From an uncultured Verrucomicrobiota bacterium (GTDB taxonomy: Bacteria > Verrucomicrobiota > Kiritimatiellia > CAIQIC01 > Lenti-01): a stretch of DNA of 61,700 nt. Below, piece after piece: positions 8,954-17,028 of this stretch; within the stretch, counting starts at the first letter, position 1, and each line of letters opens with the position of its first letter. The notes under the pieces are model-generated. The model was not told the origin of the DNA and did not search any database. It worked only from the letters and a program-made list of their open reading frames with translations. The position numbers and the translations under genes are program-made. The stretch spans positions 89,132-150,831 of the forward strand of contig CALMBO010000014.1 in NCBI GenBank assembly GCA_937860055.1, written 5' to 3'.

Positions 8954-11542
8954 ATGAAACCATGGATGCACATGCTGGGGTTCTTGTGCATGGCCTATCC
9001 AGCGGAAATCCTCTTGGCGGCTTCGTCATTCCCTCCAGAGCCATCGACCGCTTCCGTGCCTGTCACGTTGGCCATTCCCCGGGTCTCCGAATCCTCTCCT
9101 GTTTTGAAGGTGAAGTTCCGCCAGGAGGGGATCTATGGCGTGCGGTTGCAGGACATCGCCGACGGGATGGGCATTCCCTTGGATGACGTCCGGCAAACGG
9201 CGGCCATCGGCGGTCTGGAACTCCGGGCGCCGGAGGGTTCGATCGCCACGCATCTGGATCCGGCGGGAGACCGGATTCTGTTCCACGGCCGGCCGACGGA
9301 CAACTGGTACGCGCGCGACAATGCCGTCTTGATCCGCCGGGGGGAGGGGCGGACCATGCCATGTCGCAGTCCCGCCGCCGGGCAGGGAGAATCGGTGTTT
9401 CCCGTGGCGGCCCGTTTCGAGGTGGACCGGTACCCCTTCGATGCCGCGCCGGACCGGTCCGGGGATTTCTTCTATTGGGAATATGTCATCGCCGGAAATG
9501 CGACCTATGGGACGCGCGATTTCCCCATGGACCTTTCCGGATATGCGGGTGGAGATCTGGCGCTGAGCGTTGGGCTGGGCGGCTGGACCAGCACGACGAA
9601 TCCGGTCGACCATTGCGCGGAGGTGCGGGTGAACGGCTATCTGGCCGGGACATTCACCCTGGATGGAAAACAGGTCCTCGAGGCTTCATGCACCGTGCCG
9701 GCCGGTTGCCTGTCCAACGGCTTGAACACGGTGTCGGTGAAAGGTGTCCTGCCGCCGGGGGTGAAGAGCAGTTCGTTCGTGGTGGATGGGTTCGAGGCGT
9801 TCTTCCTCCGTTCGCTGGCGCCCGTGGCGGGGACCCTCCATTTCGAGCCGGGCGGGGCGCCCGGCGTATCGGCGGCGGCCTTTGCCGAGCCTGCGGTCAT
9901 GGCGCTGGACGAAGCCGGGGAGCCGACATGGATCGCCGACGTCTCCGGCGGGCTGCCGGACAAGGCCTGGGCGGTTTCCGGAACGGATGCCCGGTATGCG
10001 GTGGCCGAAGCCGCAACCATTCCGATGCTGGCGCCCGAGCCGGCGGCGGCGGATCCGTGGTTCCTGGCGGCAACCAACCGCATCGATTATCTGGTGGTGG
10101 CATCGCGGGAACTGGCCTCGGCGGCGCAGGAGTTGGCCGACTACCGTTCTTCGCAGGGGCTTCGCGCCGGGGTGGCCGTTTTCGAGGACATTTGCGACGA
10201 GATGGCCGGTGGGATCCGCACGCCGGAGGCCGTCCCCGCGCTGCTGTCCCGCGCGGCGGCGAACTGGGCGGAGGCGCCGTGGATGCTCGTGCTGGCCGGG
10301 AACGGGCATTACGACTATCTGGGAGCCATGAGCAACGAGGTGAACCACCTGCCGCCGCTGCTGGTTGAAACAAGCGATGGCTTGTATGCCGCGGACGGCC
10401 TGGCCGGGGATGTCGATGGCGACGGTCTTCCGGATGTCGCCGTGGGACGCCTGCCGGCACGGACTCCGGCGGAATTGGCCGCCATGGTGGCCAAGATCAA
10501 GGACTATGAAGCCGGCTTCGGCGCGGATTGGCAGAAAGAGGTGCTGCTGGCGGCGGACAAGTTCGATTTTTCGGCCGGCGATTTCTCCGCGGTCAATACC
10601 CGGTTGTCGGGGCTGGCCACGGGTTCCTTCCATGTGGCGGCGCGCGTCGATTTGGACGTGGACCCCATCGCCACGGCCCGGACGACGTTCCTCGGCCGGA
10701 TCAAGGCCGGCGCGGGATTTGTCCATTATTCGGGGCACGGCACCTCCCTCCGGTTCAGCTCGCTGGGTCTGCTGACGACGAACGATGTGCGGACGATGAC
10801 CAACCGCTGTCCGCCGGTGGTCGTGGCCTACAGCTGCCTGGCGGGGCGTTTCGAGGTTCCCGGTCCGGCCTGCCTGTGCCTGGGGGAACATTTGCTGCAA
10901 CGCGCCGGTGGCGGGGCGGTGGCGGCGTGGATGTCCTCCGGATTGCCGCGCCTGTCGCCGGCGGAGGATCTGGGCGCGGCGTTCTACCGGGCGGTCCTGC
11001 AGGAAGGGGCCGGGACGCTTGGGCTGGCCATTCTGCGCGCGCGCCGCTCGATGGAGGAAACCCTGTTCGCCCGCGACACCTTTGCGACCTACAACCTGCT
11101 GGGCGATCCGGCCCTGCGCCTCGCCGGCAACACCGCCGGCCATGCCTCCGACGAGACCTTCGCGCAATGGCGCTGGCAGCGGACCGCTCCCGCCGAACTG
11201 GCCGTTCCGGAAACCAGGGAAGCAACGGAGGCGAAATTCTTCGAGTACGCCACGGCCGGCGCGCCGCTTGAAGCCGAACTGCCGGAGTTCGGCTATGCAT
11301 TGAAGGCGGTGGCCGAAGAGCAGGGATTCATCCTGCGCTGGAAGCGGCGCGTGATGCGTTCGGATGTCGACTACCGGCTGCTCCTGTCGGGCGATCTGCA
11401 GACGTGGCAGGAGGATTCGCCCGACCTGGCCGAAATCGGCGTGGAAACCGATCCCGACGGGATCATGGAGACCGTCCGCACGAAGGTGAAGCGTCCCGAT
11501 TCCATGCGCGTCTTTGTCGGCATCAAGGCGAAGAGGAAGTAG
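8954..11542 (+). CDS. Secreted C25 (gingipain-family) peptidase, paralogue of the upstream protein
   Basis: 862 residues. ATG 8954 is chosen because a signal-peptide-like segment follows (MKPWMHMLGFLCMAYPAEILLAA cut near residue 23), whereas upstream in-frame starts add a charged stretch. The whole protein aligns with the last ~800 residues of the preceding giant protein: the EEGIYG-type N-terminal segment, a beta-rich region (FYWEYVI), the ADYR..QGLR.GVA..EDICD segment, and the C25 motifs YSGHG (His595) and YSCLAGRFE (Cys628), again 33 residues apart. The C-terminal ~70 residues (FILRWKRRV ... MRVF-GI) are shared too and could be a sorting or anchoring domain. It arose by duplication, without the adhesive repeats. 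A protease role is expected from the family; the substrate is unknown. Confidence 0.85.
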   Translation: MKPWMHMLGFLCMAYPAEILLAASSFPPEPSTASVPVTLAIPRVSESSPVLKVKFRQEGIYGVRLQDIADGMGIPLDDVRQTAAIGGLELRAPEGSIATHLDPAGDRILFHGRPTDNWYARDNAVLIRRGEGRTMPCRSPAAGQGESVFPVAARFEVDRYPFDAAPDRSGDFFYWEYVIAGNATYGTRDFPMDLSGYAGGDLALSVGLGGWTSTTNPVDHCAEVRVNGYLAGTFTLDGKQVLEASCTVPAGCLSNGLNTVSVKGVLPPGVKSSSFVVDGFEAFFLRSLAPVAGTLHFEPGGAPGVSAAAFAEPAVMALDEAGEPTWIADVSGGLPDKAWAVSGTDARYAVAEAATIPMLAPEPAAADPWFLAATNRIDYLVVASRELASAAQELADYRSSQGLRAGVAVFEDICDEMAGGIRTPEAVPALLSRAAANWAEAPWMLVLAGNGHYDYLGAMSNEVNHLPPLLVETSDGLYAADGLAGDVDGDGLPDVAVGRLPARTPAELAAMVAKIKDYEAGFGADWQKEVLLAADKFDFSAGDFSAVNTRLSGLATGSFHVAARVDLDVDPIATARTTFLGRIKAGAGFVHYSGHGTSLRFSSLGLLTTNDVRTMTNRCPPVVVAYSCLAGRFEVPGPACLCLGEHLLQRAGGGAVAAWMSSGLPRLSPAEDLGAAFYRAVLQEGAGTLGLAILRARRSMEETLFARDTFATYNLLGDPALRLAGNTAGHASDETFAQWRWQRTAPAELAVPETREATEAKFFEYATAGAPLEAELPEFGYALKAVAEEQGFILRWKRRVMRSDVDYRLLLSGDLQTWQEDSPDLAEIGVETDPDGIMETVRTKVKRPDSMRVFVGIKAKRK

Positions 11543-11566
11543 GGGGCGGACTCCGGCCGCGCCCGG

Positions 11567-14332
11567 CTAGGCAGGGGAGGCGGGGCTGGGCAGGTAGATC
11601 TGGAAACGGGTGCCGTGCCCGGGTTCGCTGTGGACATCGATGAATCCGTTGTTTTGCTGGACGATGCCGTACACGGCGGCCAGGCCCAGGCCGGCTCCCG
11701 GGCCCTTGGTGGAGAAAAACGGTTCGAACAGCTTGTCCAGGGTCTCCGCATCCATGCCGGCGCCGGTGTCGCTCACGGCGAGCATCGCATAGTCGCCGGG
11801 GGCGCGGCCGGAAGGCAGGGCGGCGCTGGCGGCATCCAAGCGGATGCGGCTGGTTTCGATGGTGATGGTCCCCGCCCCCGCGATGGCGTCCCGGGCATTG
11901 AGGCACAGGTTGACCAGGATCTGGTCGATCTGCGCGGGGTCGATTTCCACCAGGCCCGGATTCGGGCCCGGCCGCCAGGAGAGATCGATGTTTTCGCCGA
12001 TCAGGCGCCGCAGCATCTTGAGCATTTCCGAAACGGTCGAGTTCAGATCGAGCCGCTGGGGATCGGAAGGCATCTGGCGGGCAAAGGCCAGCAGCTTCCT
12101 GGTCAGGTCGGCGGAGCGCTCGGCGACCTTCCGGATTTCCTGGAGATCGCCATAGTGGGGGTGGGCCGGGTCGAGGTTCTCCAGCATCAGCTCCACGGAA
12201 CTGAGGACGGCGCACAGCATGTTGTTGAAATCGTGGGCGACGCCGCCGGCCAGCCGGCCCACGGATTCCATTTTCTGCGCATGGACCAGCTGGTCCTGGA
12301 GCTTTTCCCGTTCCGACTCGGCCTTTTTCCGGGCGGAGATGTCGATGAAGCTTTCCAGCAGGTAGTCCCGTCCATCCAGCGCGAGCGGGACAACGGTCTT
12401 GAAGATGGGAACATGGCTTCCGTCCGCGCGGACCAGCACCCGTTCCGAACGGTCGACGACCTGTTCCATGTCGCATACGGGGCAATGGAACATCTCGGAA
12501 GGACAGATGAATCCGTGGCAGGTGCGCCCCACGATTTCCTCCGCCGGGAGGCCGATCATGGCGGAGGCCGCCGCGTTGACCTGTGCGATGGTGCGGGTGG
12601 CCCGGTCGACCAGCATCAGGCCGGCCGGATTGGCGTCGAACAGCACCGCGAAGCGCGCCTGGCTTTCCTGCTGCGCGGCATCCGCCAGCTTGCGTTCGGA
12701 GATGTCCCGGTCGATCCCGATGTACCCGGCGGGCTTGCCATGCCCATCCAATACCAGCGAGATGACGGTCGAAGTCCAGAAGGTTTCGCCGTTCCGCCGT
12801 TTCTGGACATGTTCGCCGTGCCAGGAGCCTTTTTCGGCGATTTCCTTCCGGAAGGCCTCTTCGTCGGGGGCCTCGGCCGCGCCAGCGAACTCGCGGTAGG
12901 GCCTGCCCATGACCTCTTCGGCCGTGTAGCCGTACATGGTTTCGGCGCCGCGGCTCCAGTAGAGGATGCGGCCTTCCAGGTCGGAGGCGACGACGGACTC
13001 CCTCACGCTGTCCAGCAGCTGGGCATGGAGGCGGAGGCGCTCCTCCGTCTGTTTGCGTTCCGTGATGTCCCGGGAAATGCCCAGGAAGGCCGGGGCATGG
13101 CCGCTGACGCCGCGGATGAACGAGCCGTTCGACATGTGCCACCGCCAGGTGCCGTCCGAGCGCCGCATCCGGTGCTCCACGCCGCTCTGCTTTTCGCCTT
13201 TCCGGGCCTGTTCCAGGGCGGCGCTGTACGCGGGCAGGTCCTCCGGATGGAGGAAGTCTCCAATGGGCCTTCCCACGACGTCGCCGGGCTTCTGCCCCAG
13301 GAATTCCGTCCAGTTGGGGGAGACGTAGGTGAAGACTCCGTCGGCATCCAGCGAATAGACGATGTCGTTGGCATTTTCCACGAAGGACCGGAAACGTTCC
13401 TCGCTTTCCCGTGCCCGCTTGTACATGCGCAGGTTTTCCTCGCTTTGCGATTCCAGTTCCTGGGTGCGGAGGGCCACCTGGCGCTTCAGCGCGGCGTTCC
13501 AAAGGAGGATGGACAGCAAAAGCGCCGCCAGAGCGAGGGCCGCGCCGCCGAGCCAGGGTGGAACGCGGAAGCCCACGTCCTCGGATGTCCAGCGCCGCAG
13601 CGATTGATAGTAGACGGACAAGGGGTCGTTTTTCATCCGTTGCAGCTGCCGGTCGATGGCGTCGAGCCGGGTGGGGTCGCCTGTCCGCGGCGCCGCGAAG
13701 AAGACGCGGGTCGGGTTGAAGATGATGGAGGTGTCTTCGATCCGGGGATCCTGGCTGCGCGCGACGCCGGAGAAGCGGTTGGCGACCACGGCGTCCACCT
13801 CGCCGCGCGCCACGGCGTCGAAGGCGTCGTCGAAATCCGGTTGCGGCACCAGGACCGTCTTCAGGCCGAACCCGTCGGCGAGCCGGGCAAGGGACTCCTG
13901 CTGGAGCGAATGGTCGAGCACGGCGACCCGCTTGCCGTCCAGATCCAGCAGGGAGCGGATGCCGCTTCCGCGCCGCGCGTAGATCTGGAACCAGTCCGAC
14001 AGCGCGGGTTCGCGGTGGAAGGCGTACAGGTCCTCGCGTTCCCGGGTGAACGCGACATCGGGCATGAGGTCGATTTCCCCCGTGGCCACCCGGTCCAGGC
14101 CCTCGGCCCAGGTCCCCGCCACGTATTCGATGGTCCAATGTTCTTCCGCCGCGATGGCTTCGATCAGATCGATGAAAATCCCCTCCGGCCGGCCCGATTC
14201 GGAAAAGCCCACCTTGGGGGCGTTCTGATAGATCCCCACGCGCACCACCGGGTCTGTTCCGGCAAAGGCTGCGATACCCGCCGCCAGCCACAGGAAAAGA
14301 CCTGTCCGCCCGATTCCCCGGCGCCTATTCAT
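11567..14332 (-). CDS. Periplasmic-binding-domain / triple-PAS sensor histidine kinase
   Basis: 921 residues from ATG 14332, chosen because AAGGA sits 4 nt upstream of it and a signal/anchor segment follows (GLFLWLAAGIAAFAG). Domains in order: SBP_bac_3-like periplasmic sensor (about 28-255), transmembrane helix (about 260-282), three PAS domains (about 310, 435 and 555), HisKA with the phospho-acceptor in GGVAHDFNN (near 698), and HATPase with N box (NLCLNARDAI), DTGAGMD, EPFFSTKG and GAGLGLA. There is no receiver domain at the end and no response regulator beside it. It should sense a periplasmic solute and phosphorylate an unlinked regulator. It is divergent from the peptide-modification cassette and convergent, with a 24-bp gap, with the C25 gene. 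Confidence 0.9.
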   Translation of the reverse strand: MNRRRGIGRTGLFLWLAAGIAAFAGTDPVVRVGIYQNAPKVGFSESGRPEGIFIDLIEAIAAEEHWTIEYVAGTWAEGLDRVATGEIDLMPDVAFTREREDLYAFHREPALSDWFQIYARRGSGIRSLLDLDGKRVAVLDHSLQQESLARLADGFGLKTVLVPQPDFDDAFDAVARGEVDAVVANRFSGVARSQDPRIEDTSIIFNPTRVFFAAPRTGDPTRLDAIDRQLQRMKNDPLSVYYQSLRRWTSEDVGFRVPPWLGGAALALAALLLSILLWNAALKRQVALRTQELESQSEENLRMYKRARESEERFRSFVENANDIVYSLDADGVFTYVSPNWTEFLGQKPGDVVGRPIGDFLHPEDLPAYSAALEQARKGEKQSGVEHRMRRSDGTWRWHMSNGSFIRGVSGHAPAFLGISRDITERKQTEERLRLHAQLLDSVRESVVASDLEGRILYWSRGAETMYGYTAEEVMGRPYREFAGAAEAPDEEAFRKEIAEKGSWHGEHVQKRRNGETFWTSTVISLVLDGHGKPAGYIGIDRDISERKLADAAQQESQARFAVLFDANPAGLMLVDRATRTIAQVNAAASAMIGLPAEEIVGRTCHGFICPSEMFHCPVCDMEQVVDRSERVLVRADGSHVPIFKTVVPLALDGRDYLLESFIDISARKKAESEREKLQDQLVHAQKMESVGRLAGGVAHDFNNMLCAVLSSVELMLENLDPAHPHYGDLQEIRKVAERSADLTRKLLAFARQMPSDPQRLDLNSTVSEMLKMLRRLIGENIDLSWRPGPNPGLVEIDPAQIDQILVNLCLNARDAIAGAGTITIETSRIRLDAASAALPSGRAPGDYAMLAVSDTGAGMDAETLDKLFEPFFSTKGPGAGLGLAAVYGIVQQNNGFIDVHSEPGHGTRFQIYLPSPASPA

Positions 14333-14336
14333 GAAA

Positions 14337-14341
14337 TCCTT
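14337..14341 (-). promoter_or_regulatory. Ribosome binding site deciding the start of the histidine kinase
   Basis: On the minus strand AAGGA precedes the ATG at 14332 with a 4-nt gap. The alternative in-frame ATGs at 14344 and 14353 have no comparable site. Confidence 0.6.
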
Positions 14342-14454
14342 CATGAGCTTCATGGAAAGTCTATCGGATGAAAAGTTGCCCGGCAAGCCTCTCCATGGCC
14401 CCCGGCGCATTTTGTTGTCCGGCGGATCCGCGGGTTTTTGGGCCGGATTATCGG

Positions 14455-14482
14455 TTGTGTGCGGCGGAGGATTTGGGATAAT
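14455..14482 (+). promoter_or_regulatory. Candidate promoter of the PqqD/radical SAM cassette
   Basis: TTGTGT (14455-14460) and GATAAT (14477-14482) are 16 bp apart in the 218-bp spacer between the divergent kinase and the PqqD-like gene. The -10 sits in GGGATAATGG, which would place transcription start near 14490 and leave a leader of about 60 nt. This is seen by eye only. Confidence 0.4.
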
Positions 14483-14550
14483 GGCTGTGGAGCCGGCGGA
14501 TGCCCAAATCATGGGCTTTGGCGCCAAGGCTGTTCGGAGATGGAGCCGGG

Positions 14551-14844
14551 ATGGGAGAGGTCGCGACATATCGGATGAAGGGCCGGGTGGTGCTGCGCCG
14601 GATCGGCGAGGATCGCCTGCTGGTTCCGGTGTCGGGCGGGGTCGCGCGGGAGAACTGCGTTTTTCCCGTCAATGCGACGGGGGAGTTCATCTGGCAACGG
14701 CTGTCGAAGGGGGAGGGACTGGAACAAGTCGCCCAGGCCATGGCCGGGGCCTTCGATGTGCCGCTGGAGCAGGCGCGTTCCGATTGCCGGCGGTTTGCCG
14801 GCGAGCTGGTGGCGCAGCAGCTGCTGGAGGCGGGGGCGCCATGA
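14551..14844 (+). CDS. PqqD-family peptide chaperone (RRE-like)
   Basis: 97 residues from ATG 14551, with GGAG 5 nt upstream. PqqD proteins bind the leader of a precursor peptide and present it to a radical SAM enzyme. The fold signature is visible: an N-terminal beta-rich part (GRVVLRRIGEDRLLVPV), then the family-typical NATGEFIWQRLSKGEG and a helical C-terminal part with spaced leucines ending in VAQQLLEAG. It is the first gene of a run in which each stop overlaps the next start; its TGA lies inside the ATGA shared with the radical SAM gene. The pairing with an adjacent SPASM enzyme, a small peptide and an HprK-like protein supports a peptide-chaperone role over a free-standing one. Confidence 0.85.
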   Translation: MGEVATYRMKGRVVLRRIGEDRLLVPVSGGVARENCVFPVNATGEFIWQRLSKGEGLEQVAQAMAGAFDVPLEQARSDCRRFAGELVAQQLLEAGAP

Positions 14845-15938
14845 TCTGTCCGATGGCCGACCAGACCACGGCGGAATGGACGTCCGGATTCCGGGCCCGC
14901 GCCGCGAAGGCCCGCACGCCCGTCGCGGTCACGCTGGAACTGACGCGGCGCTGCAACCTGCGCTGCGCCCATTGCTATCTGGGCGACCAGGCCGGGCACC
15001 ACCGGCAGAAGGACCGCGAGCTTTCGAGCGAGGCGGTGAAAGCCGCCCTGTCCGAATGGGTCGAAGCGGGCTGCCTCTATCTGACGATCACCGGCGGTGA
15101 ACCGGTGCTGCGGACCGATTTCGCCGAGATCTACCGCCATGCACGCGAGCTGGGGATGGTCGTCACGGTCTTCAGCAACGGGACGCTCGTGGAGGACTCC
15201 GTCGTCGGTCTCTTCCGGGAGCTTCCTCCGCGCAAGGTGGAAATCAGCCTGTATGGCGCGACGTCCGGGATCCACGATGCCGCCACGGGCGTGCCGGGCT
15301 CCCACGCCCGCGCATGGGAAGGCATCCGCCGCCTCCGGGCCGGAGGAATCCGTCTCGTGTTGAAGACCCTGCTCATGAAGGCCAACCTCCACGAATTCGA
15401 AGCGATGGCGAGGCAGGCCGCGGAAATTGGCGCGGGGTTCCGCCACGATGCGGCGATTTTTCCTCGCCTGGCCGATGGTTCCGCGGCGCCGCTGGCCCTG
15501 CGCGTTTCGCCGGAAGAAGCGGTGAGGGCGGACATGGCCACGCCCGAACGCCGCCGGATGTGGCGCGAGAAGATCGAGAAGACCGCCGCCCATCCGGAGG
15601 ACGCCCGCCTCTATACCTGCTCGGCCGGGCTCACCGCATTCCATGCCGACCCCTACGGCGCCTTGTCGCCTTGTCTGATGGCGTCGAACTTCAGCCTTCC
15701 CTCCGGCGGACAACCATTTCGCGAACTGTGGGCGGACGGGCTGGCGGAAATCCGGACGCGCCTCCGCCGCCAGGCCGGCGGCTGTTCCCGCGGTGCTTTG
15801 CGCGGCGCTTGCACCCACTGTCCGGCCTTCAACCGGCTGGAGACGGGGGATGAAGAGCGGGAATCGGATTACATGGCGAAAACCACCCTTTTGAGATTCG
15901 AAGCAGCGATGAGAACCCCAGACGGAGGATCCCGATGA
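14841..15938 (+). CDS. Radical SAM/SPASM peptide-modifying enzyme
   Basis: 365 residues from the ATG at 14841, inside an ATGA overlap with the PqqD-like gene. The radical SAM cluster motif is CNLRCAHC (Cys38, Cys42, Cys45; CxxxCxxC), followed by the GGEP-type SAM motif ITGGEPVL near residue 84. The C-terminal SPASM-like region has Cys at 260, 278 (SPCLM), 315, 324 and 327 (CTHC), fewer than the seven of a classic SPASM domain, and ends CPAFNRLETGDEE. Such enzymes install C-S or C-C crosslinks or epimerise residues in ribosomal peptides. The natural substrate is the 61-residue peptide encoded immediately downstream. The reading frame is open further 5', but that part has no domain and overlaps the PqqD gene. 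Confidence 0.9.
   Translation: MICPMADQTTAEWTSGFRARAAKARTPVAVTLELTRRCNLRCAHCYLGDQAGHHRQKDRELSSEAVKAALSEWVEAGCLYLTITGGEPVLRTDFAEIYRHARELGMVVTVFSNGTLVEDSVVGLFRELPPRKVEISLYGATSGIHDAATGVPGSHARAWEGIRRLRAGGIRLVLKTLLMKANLHEFEAMARQAAEIGAGFRHDAAIFPRLADGSAAPLALRVSPEEAVRADMATPERRRMWREKIEKTAAHPEDARLYTCSAGLTAFHADPYGALSPCLMASNFSLPSGGQPFRELWADGLAEIRTRLRRQAGGCSRGALRGACTHCPAFNRLETGDEERESDYMAKTTLLRFEAAMRTPDGGSR
15924..15928 (+). promoter_or_regulatory. Strong ribosome binding site of the small peptide gene
   Basis: GGAGG lies inside the end of the radical SAM gene, 6 nt before the ATG at 15935. It is one of the clearest Shine-Dalgarno sequences in the window and supports real translation of the short frame. 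Confidence 0.7.
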
Positions 15939-16120
15939 ATTCCAACCCCGAGCCCCTGCATTCCCCGGAAACCCCTTCGCCGGCCCGCCGGCCCTATGAG
16001 GCGCCGGAACTGAAACGGGTGGACCTGGCCTTGGCCGAGACGTTGTCGCAGGGATGCAAATTGGAATCCGACAGCGGTTGCGTGGGGCCGCCGGTCACGG
16101 CGTACGAAGGCGGCTCGTGA
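15935..16120 (+). CDS. Candidate RiPP precursor peptide, 61 residues
   Basis: Its start overlaps the radical SAM stop (ATGA), with GGAGG upstream, and its own TGA overlaps the GTG of the kinase gene. A Pro/Ser-rich N-terminus is followed by PYEAPELKRVDLALAETL (residues 20-37), which resembles the YxxPxL leader element recognised by PqqD-like RREs in lasso and other RiPP systems. The putative core has Cys41 and Cys49 (GCKLES then GCVGPP) and ends YEGGS. Cys in the core next to a SPASM enzyme would suit thioether or C-C crosslinks, and Ser45/Ser47/Ser61 could be kinase targets. I do not recognise a named family. Its role as substrate is inferred from length, position and motif. Confidence 0.75.
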   Translation: MNSNPEPLHSPETPSPARRPYEAPELKRVDLALAETLSQGCKLESDSGCVGPPVTAYEGGS

Positions 16121-17028
16121 GGGTTGCCGGACAACTGGACATCGGTCCGTTGCGCTTTGCGCTGCGGACAGGACCGGGGGAGGCGGTGCGCTACTCCATG
16201 CCGGCCTATGCGCGATTCTTCTCCGATGGCGCGGCCCGTGCCGGTTCGTGTCCGCTCATCGAAATGCCGGTGGACGTGGTCCGCCGGGCCGGCCCGCCTC
16301 CCGCCCGCGAGCCATTGTGGCGGGCGGGGGCGCATTGGGCGGTTTGGGAAGAGGGGCCCGAACTGGTTTTCCATGCCGGCCTGCAGGCGCCGGAGGAAGT
16401 GCACTTGGCTTGCCGCGCGGCACGAGACCTGTCGCACACGGAATTGAGGATTTCTCCCGCCGCCACATCCGGCGGGATCTGCGAGTCGCCCCTGCGCTAT
16501 CCGCTGGACCAGATCCTGTCGTGGGGGTTGTTGTCCCGCATCGGCGGGGCGCTGATGCACGCGGCGGTGGCGGTGCGCGGCGGGACCGGATGGGTGTTCA
16601 CCGGCCGCAGCGGGGCCGGCAAGTCCACGCTCTCGGCGCTGTGCCATGCGGAGGGGTGGCGGATCCTGAACGACGACCGCGCAATGGTGTTCCGCCGCGG
16701 GAGCGAATGGAAGGTGGCGGGGACGCCGTGGCACGGGTCGGGCCGCTTCGCCGCGGCGGCGGAGGTGCCGCTGGGCGGAATCTTCTTCCTGCAGCAGGCG
16801 GCGGAGGATCGGCTGGAGCCGCTGGAGGCGGCGCAGGCCCGCCTCTCCTTGCTGGATGTGTCGGCGGTGCCGTGGTTCGAGGATTCGTGGGCGCAGGGGA
16901 CCTTGGATGGGTTGGACCGGCTCGTTCGCGAAGTCGAAATCCGCCGGTTCCATTTCACAAAGACGCCGGCGGCGGTGAGGGCCTTGGTGTCTGGTCAGGA
17001 CCACCAGCGGTCGGGGGTTTGCGCATGA
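16117..17028 (+). CDS. HprK-related P-loop kinase of the PqqD/radical SAM cassette
   Basis: 303 residues from GTG 16117, overlapping the peptide stop by 4 nt (GTGA); upstream in-frame codons would run through the peptide gene. The N-terminal ~140 residues are variable. The C-terminal half resembles the HPr kinase/phosphorylase core: Walker A GRSGAGKST (about 163-171), then ILNDDRAMV and GTPWHGSGR, as in HprK-like proteins that accompany PqqD chaperones. No HPr or PTS gene is nearby, so a role in carbon catabolite control is unlikely. Phosphorylation of the small peptide, as described for HprK-like enzymes in some lasso-peptide clusters, is a reasonable hypothesis. Its 3' end overlaps the convergent peptidase gene by 34 nt. 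Confidence 0.8.
   Translation: MRVAGQLDIGPLRFALRTGPGEAVRYSMPAYARFFSDGAARAGSCPLIEMPVDVVRRAGPPPAREPLWRAGAHWAVWEEGPELVFHAGLQAPEEVHLACRAARDLSHTELRISPAATSGGICESPLRYPLDQILSWGLLSRIGGALMHAAVAVRGGTGWVFTGRSGAGKSTLSALCHAEGWRILNDDRAMVFRRGSEWKVAGTPWHGSGRFAAAAEVPLGGIFFLQQAAEDRLEPLEAAQARLSLLDVSAVPWFEDSWAQGTLDGLDRLVREVEIRRFHFTKTPAAVRALVSGQDHQRSGVCA

Noticed and set aside
11615..14371. A 918-codon plus-strand open frame across the kinase gene
   Set aside because: Antisense to recognisable SBP, PAS and HATPase domains; its own translation shows none.
14354..14569. Extension of the histidine kinase start to 14569
   Set aside because: The added residues lie before the signal peptide; the ATG at 14332 has AAGGA at good spacing.
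14331..14840. Extension of the radical SAM frame upstream to 14331
   Set aside because: It would overlap the whole PqqD gene in another frame; the segment has no domain, and the ATGA start at 14841 fits the operon pattern.
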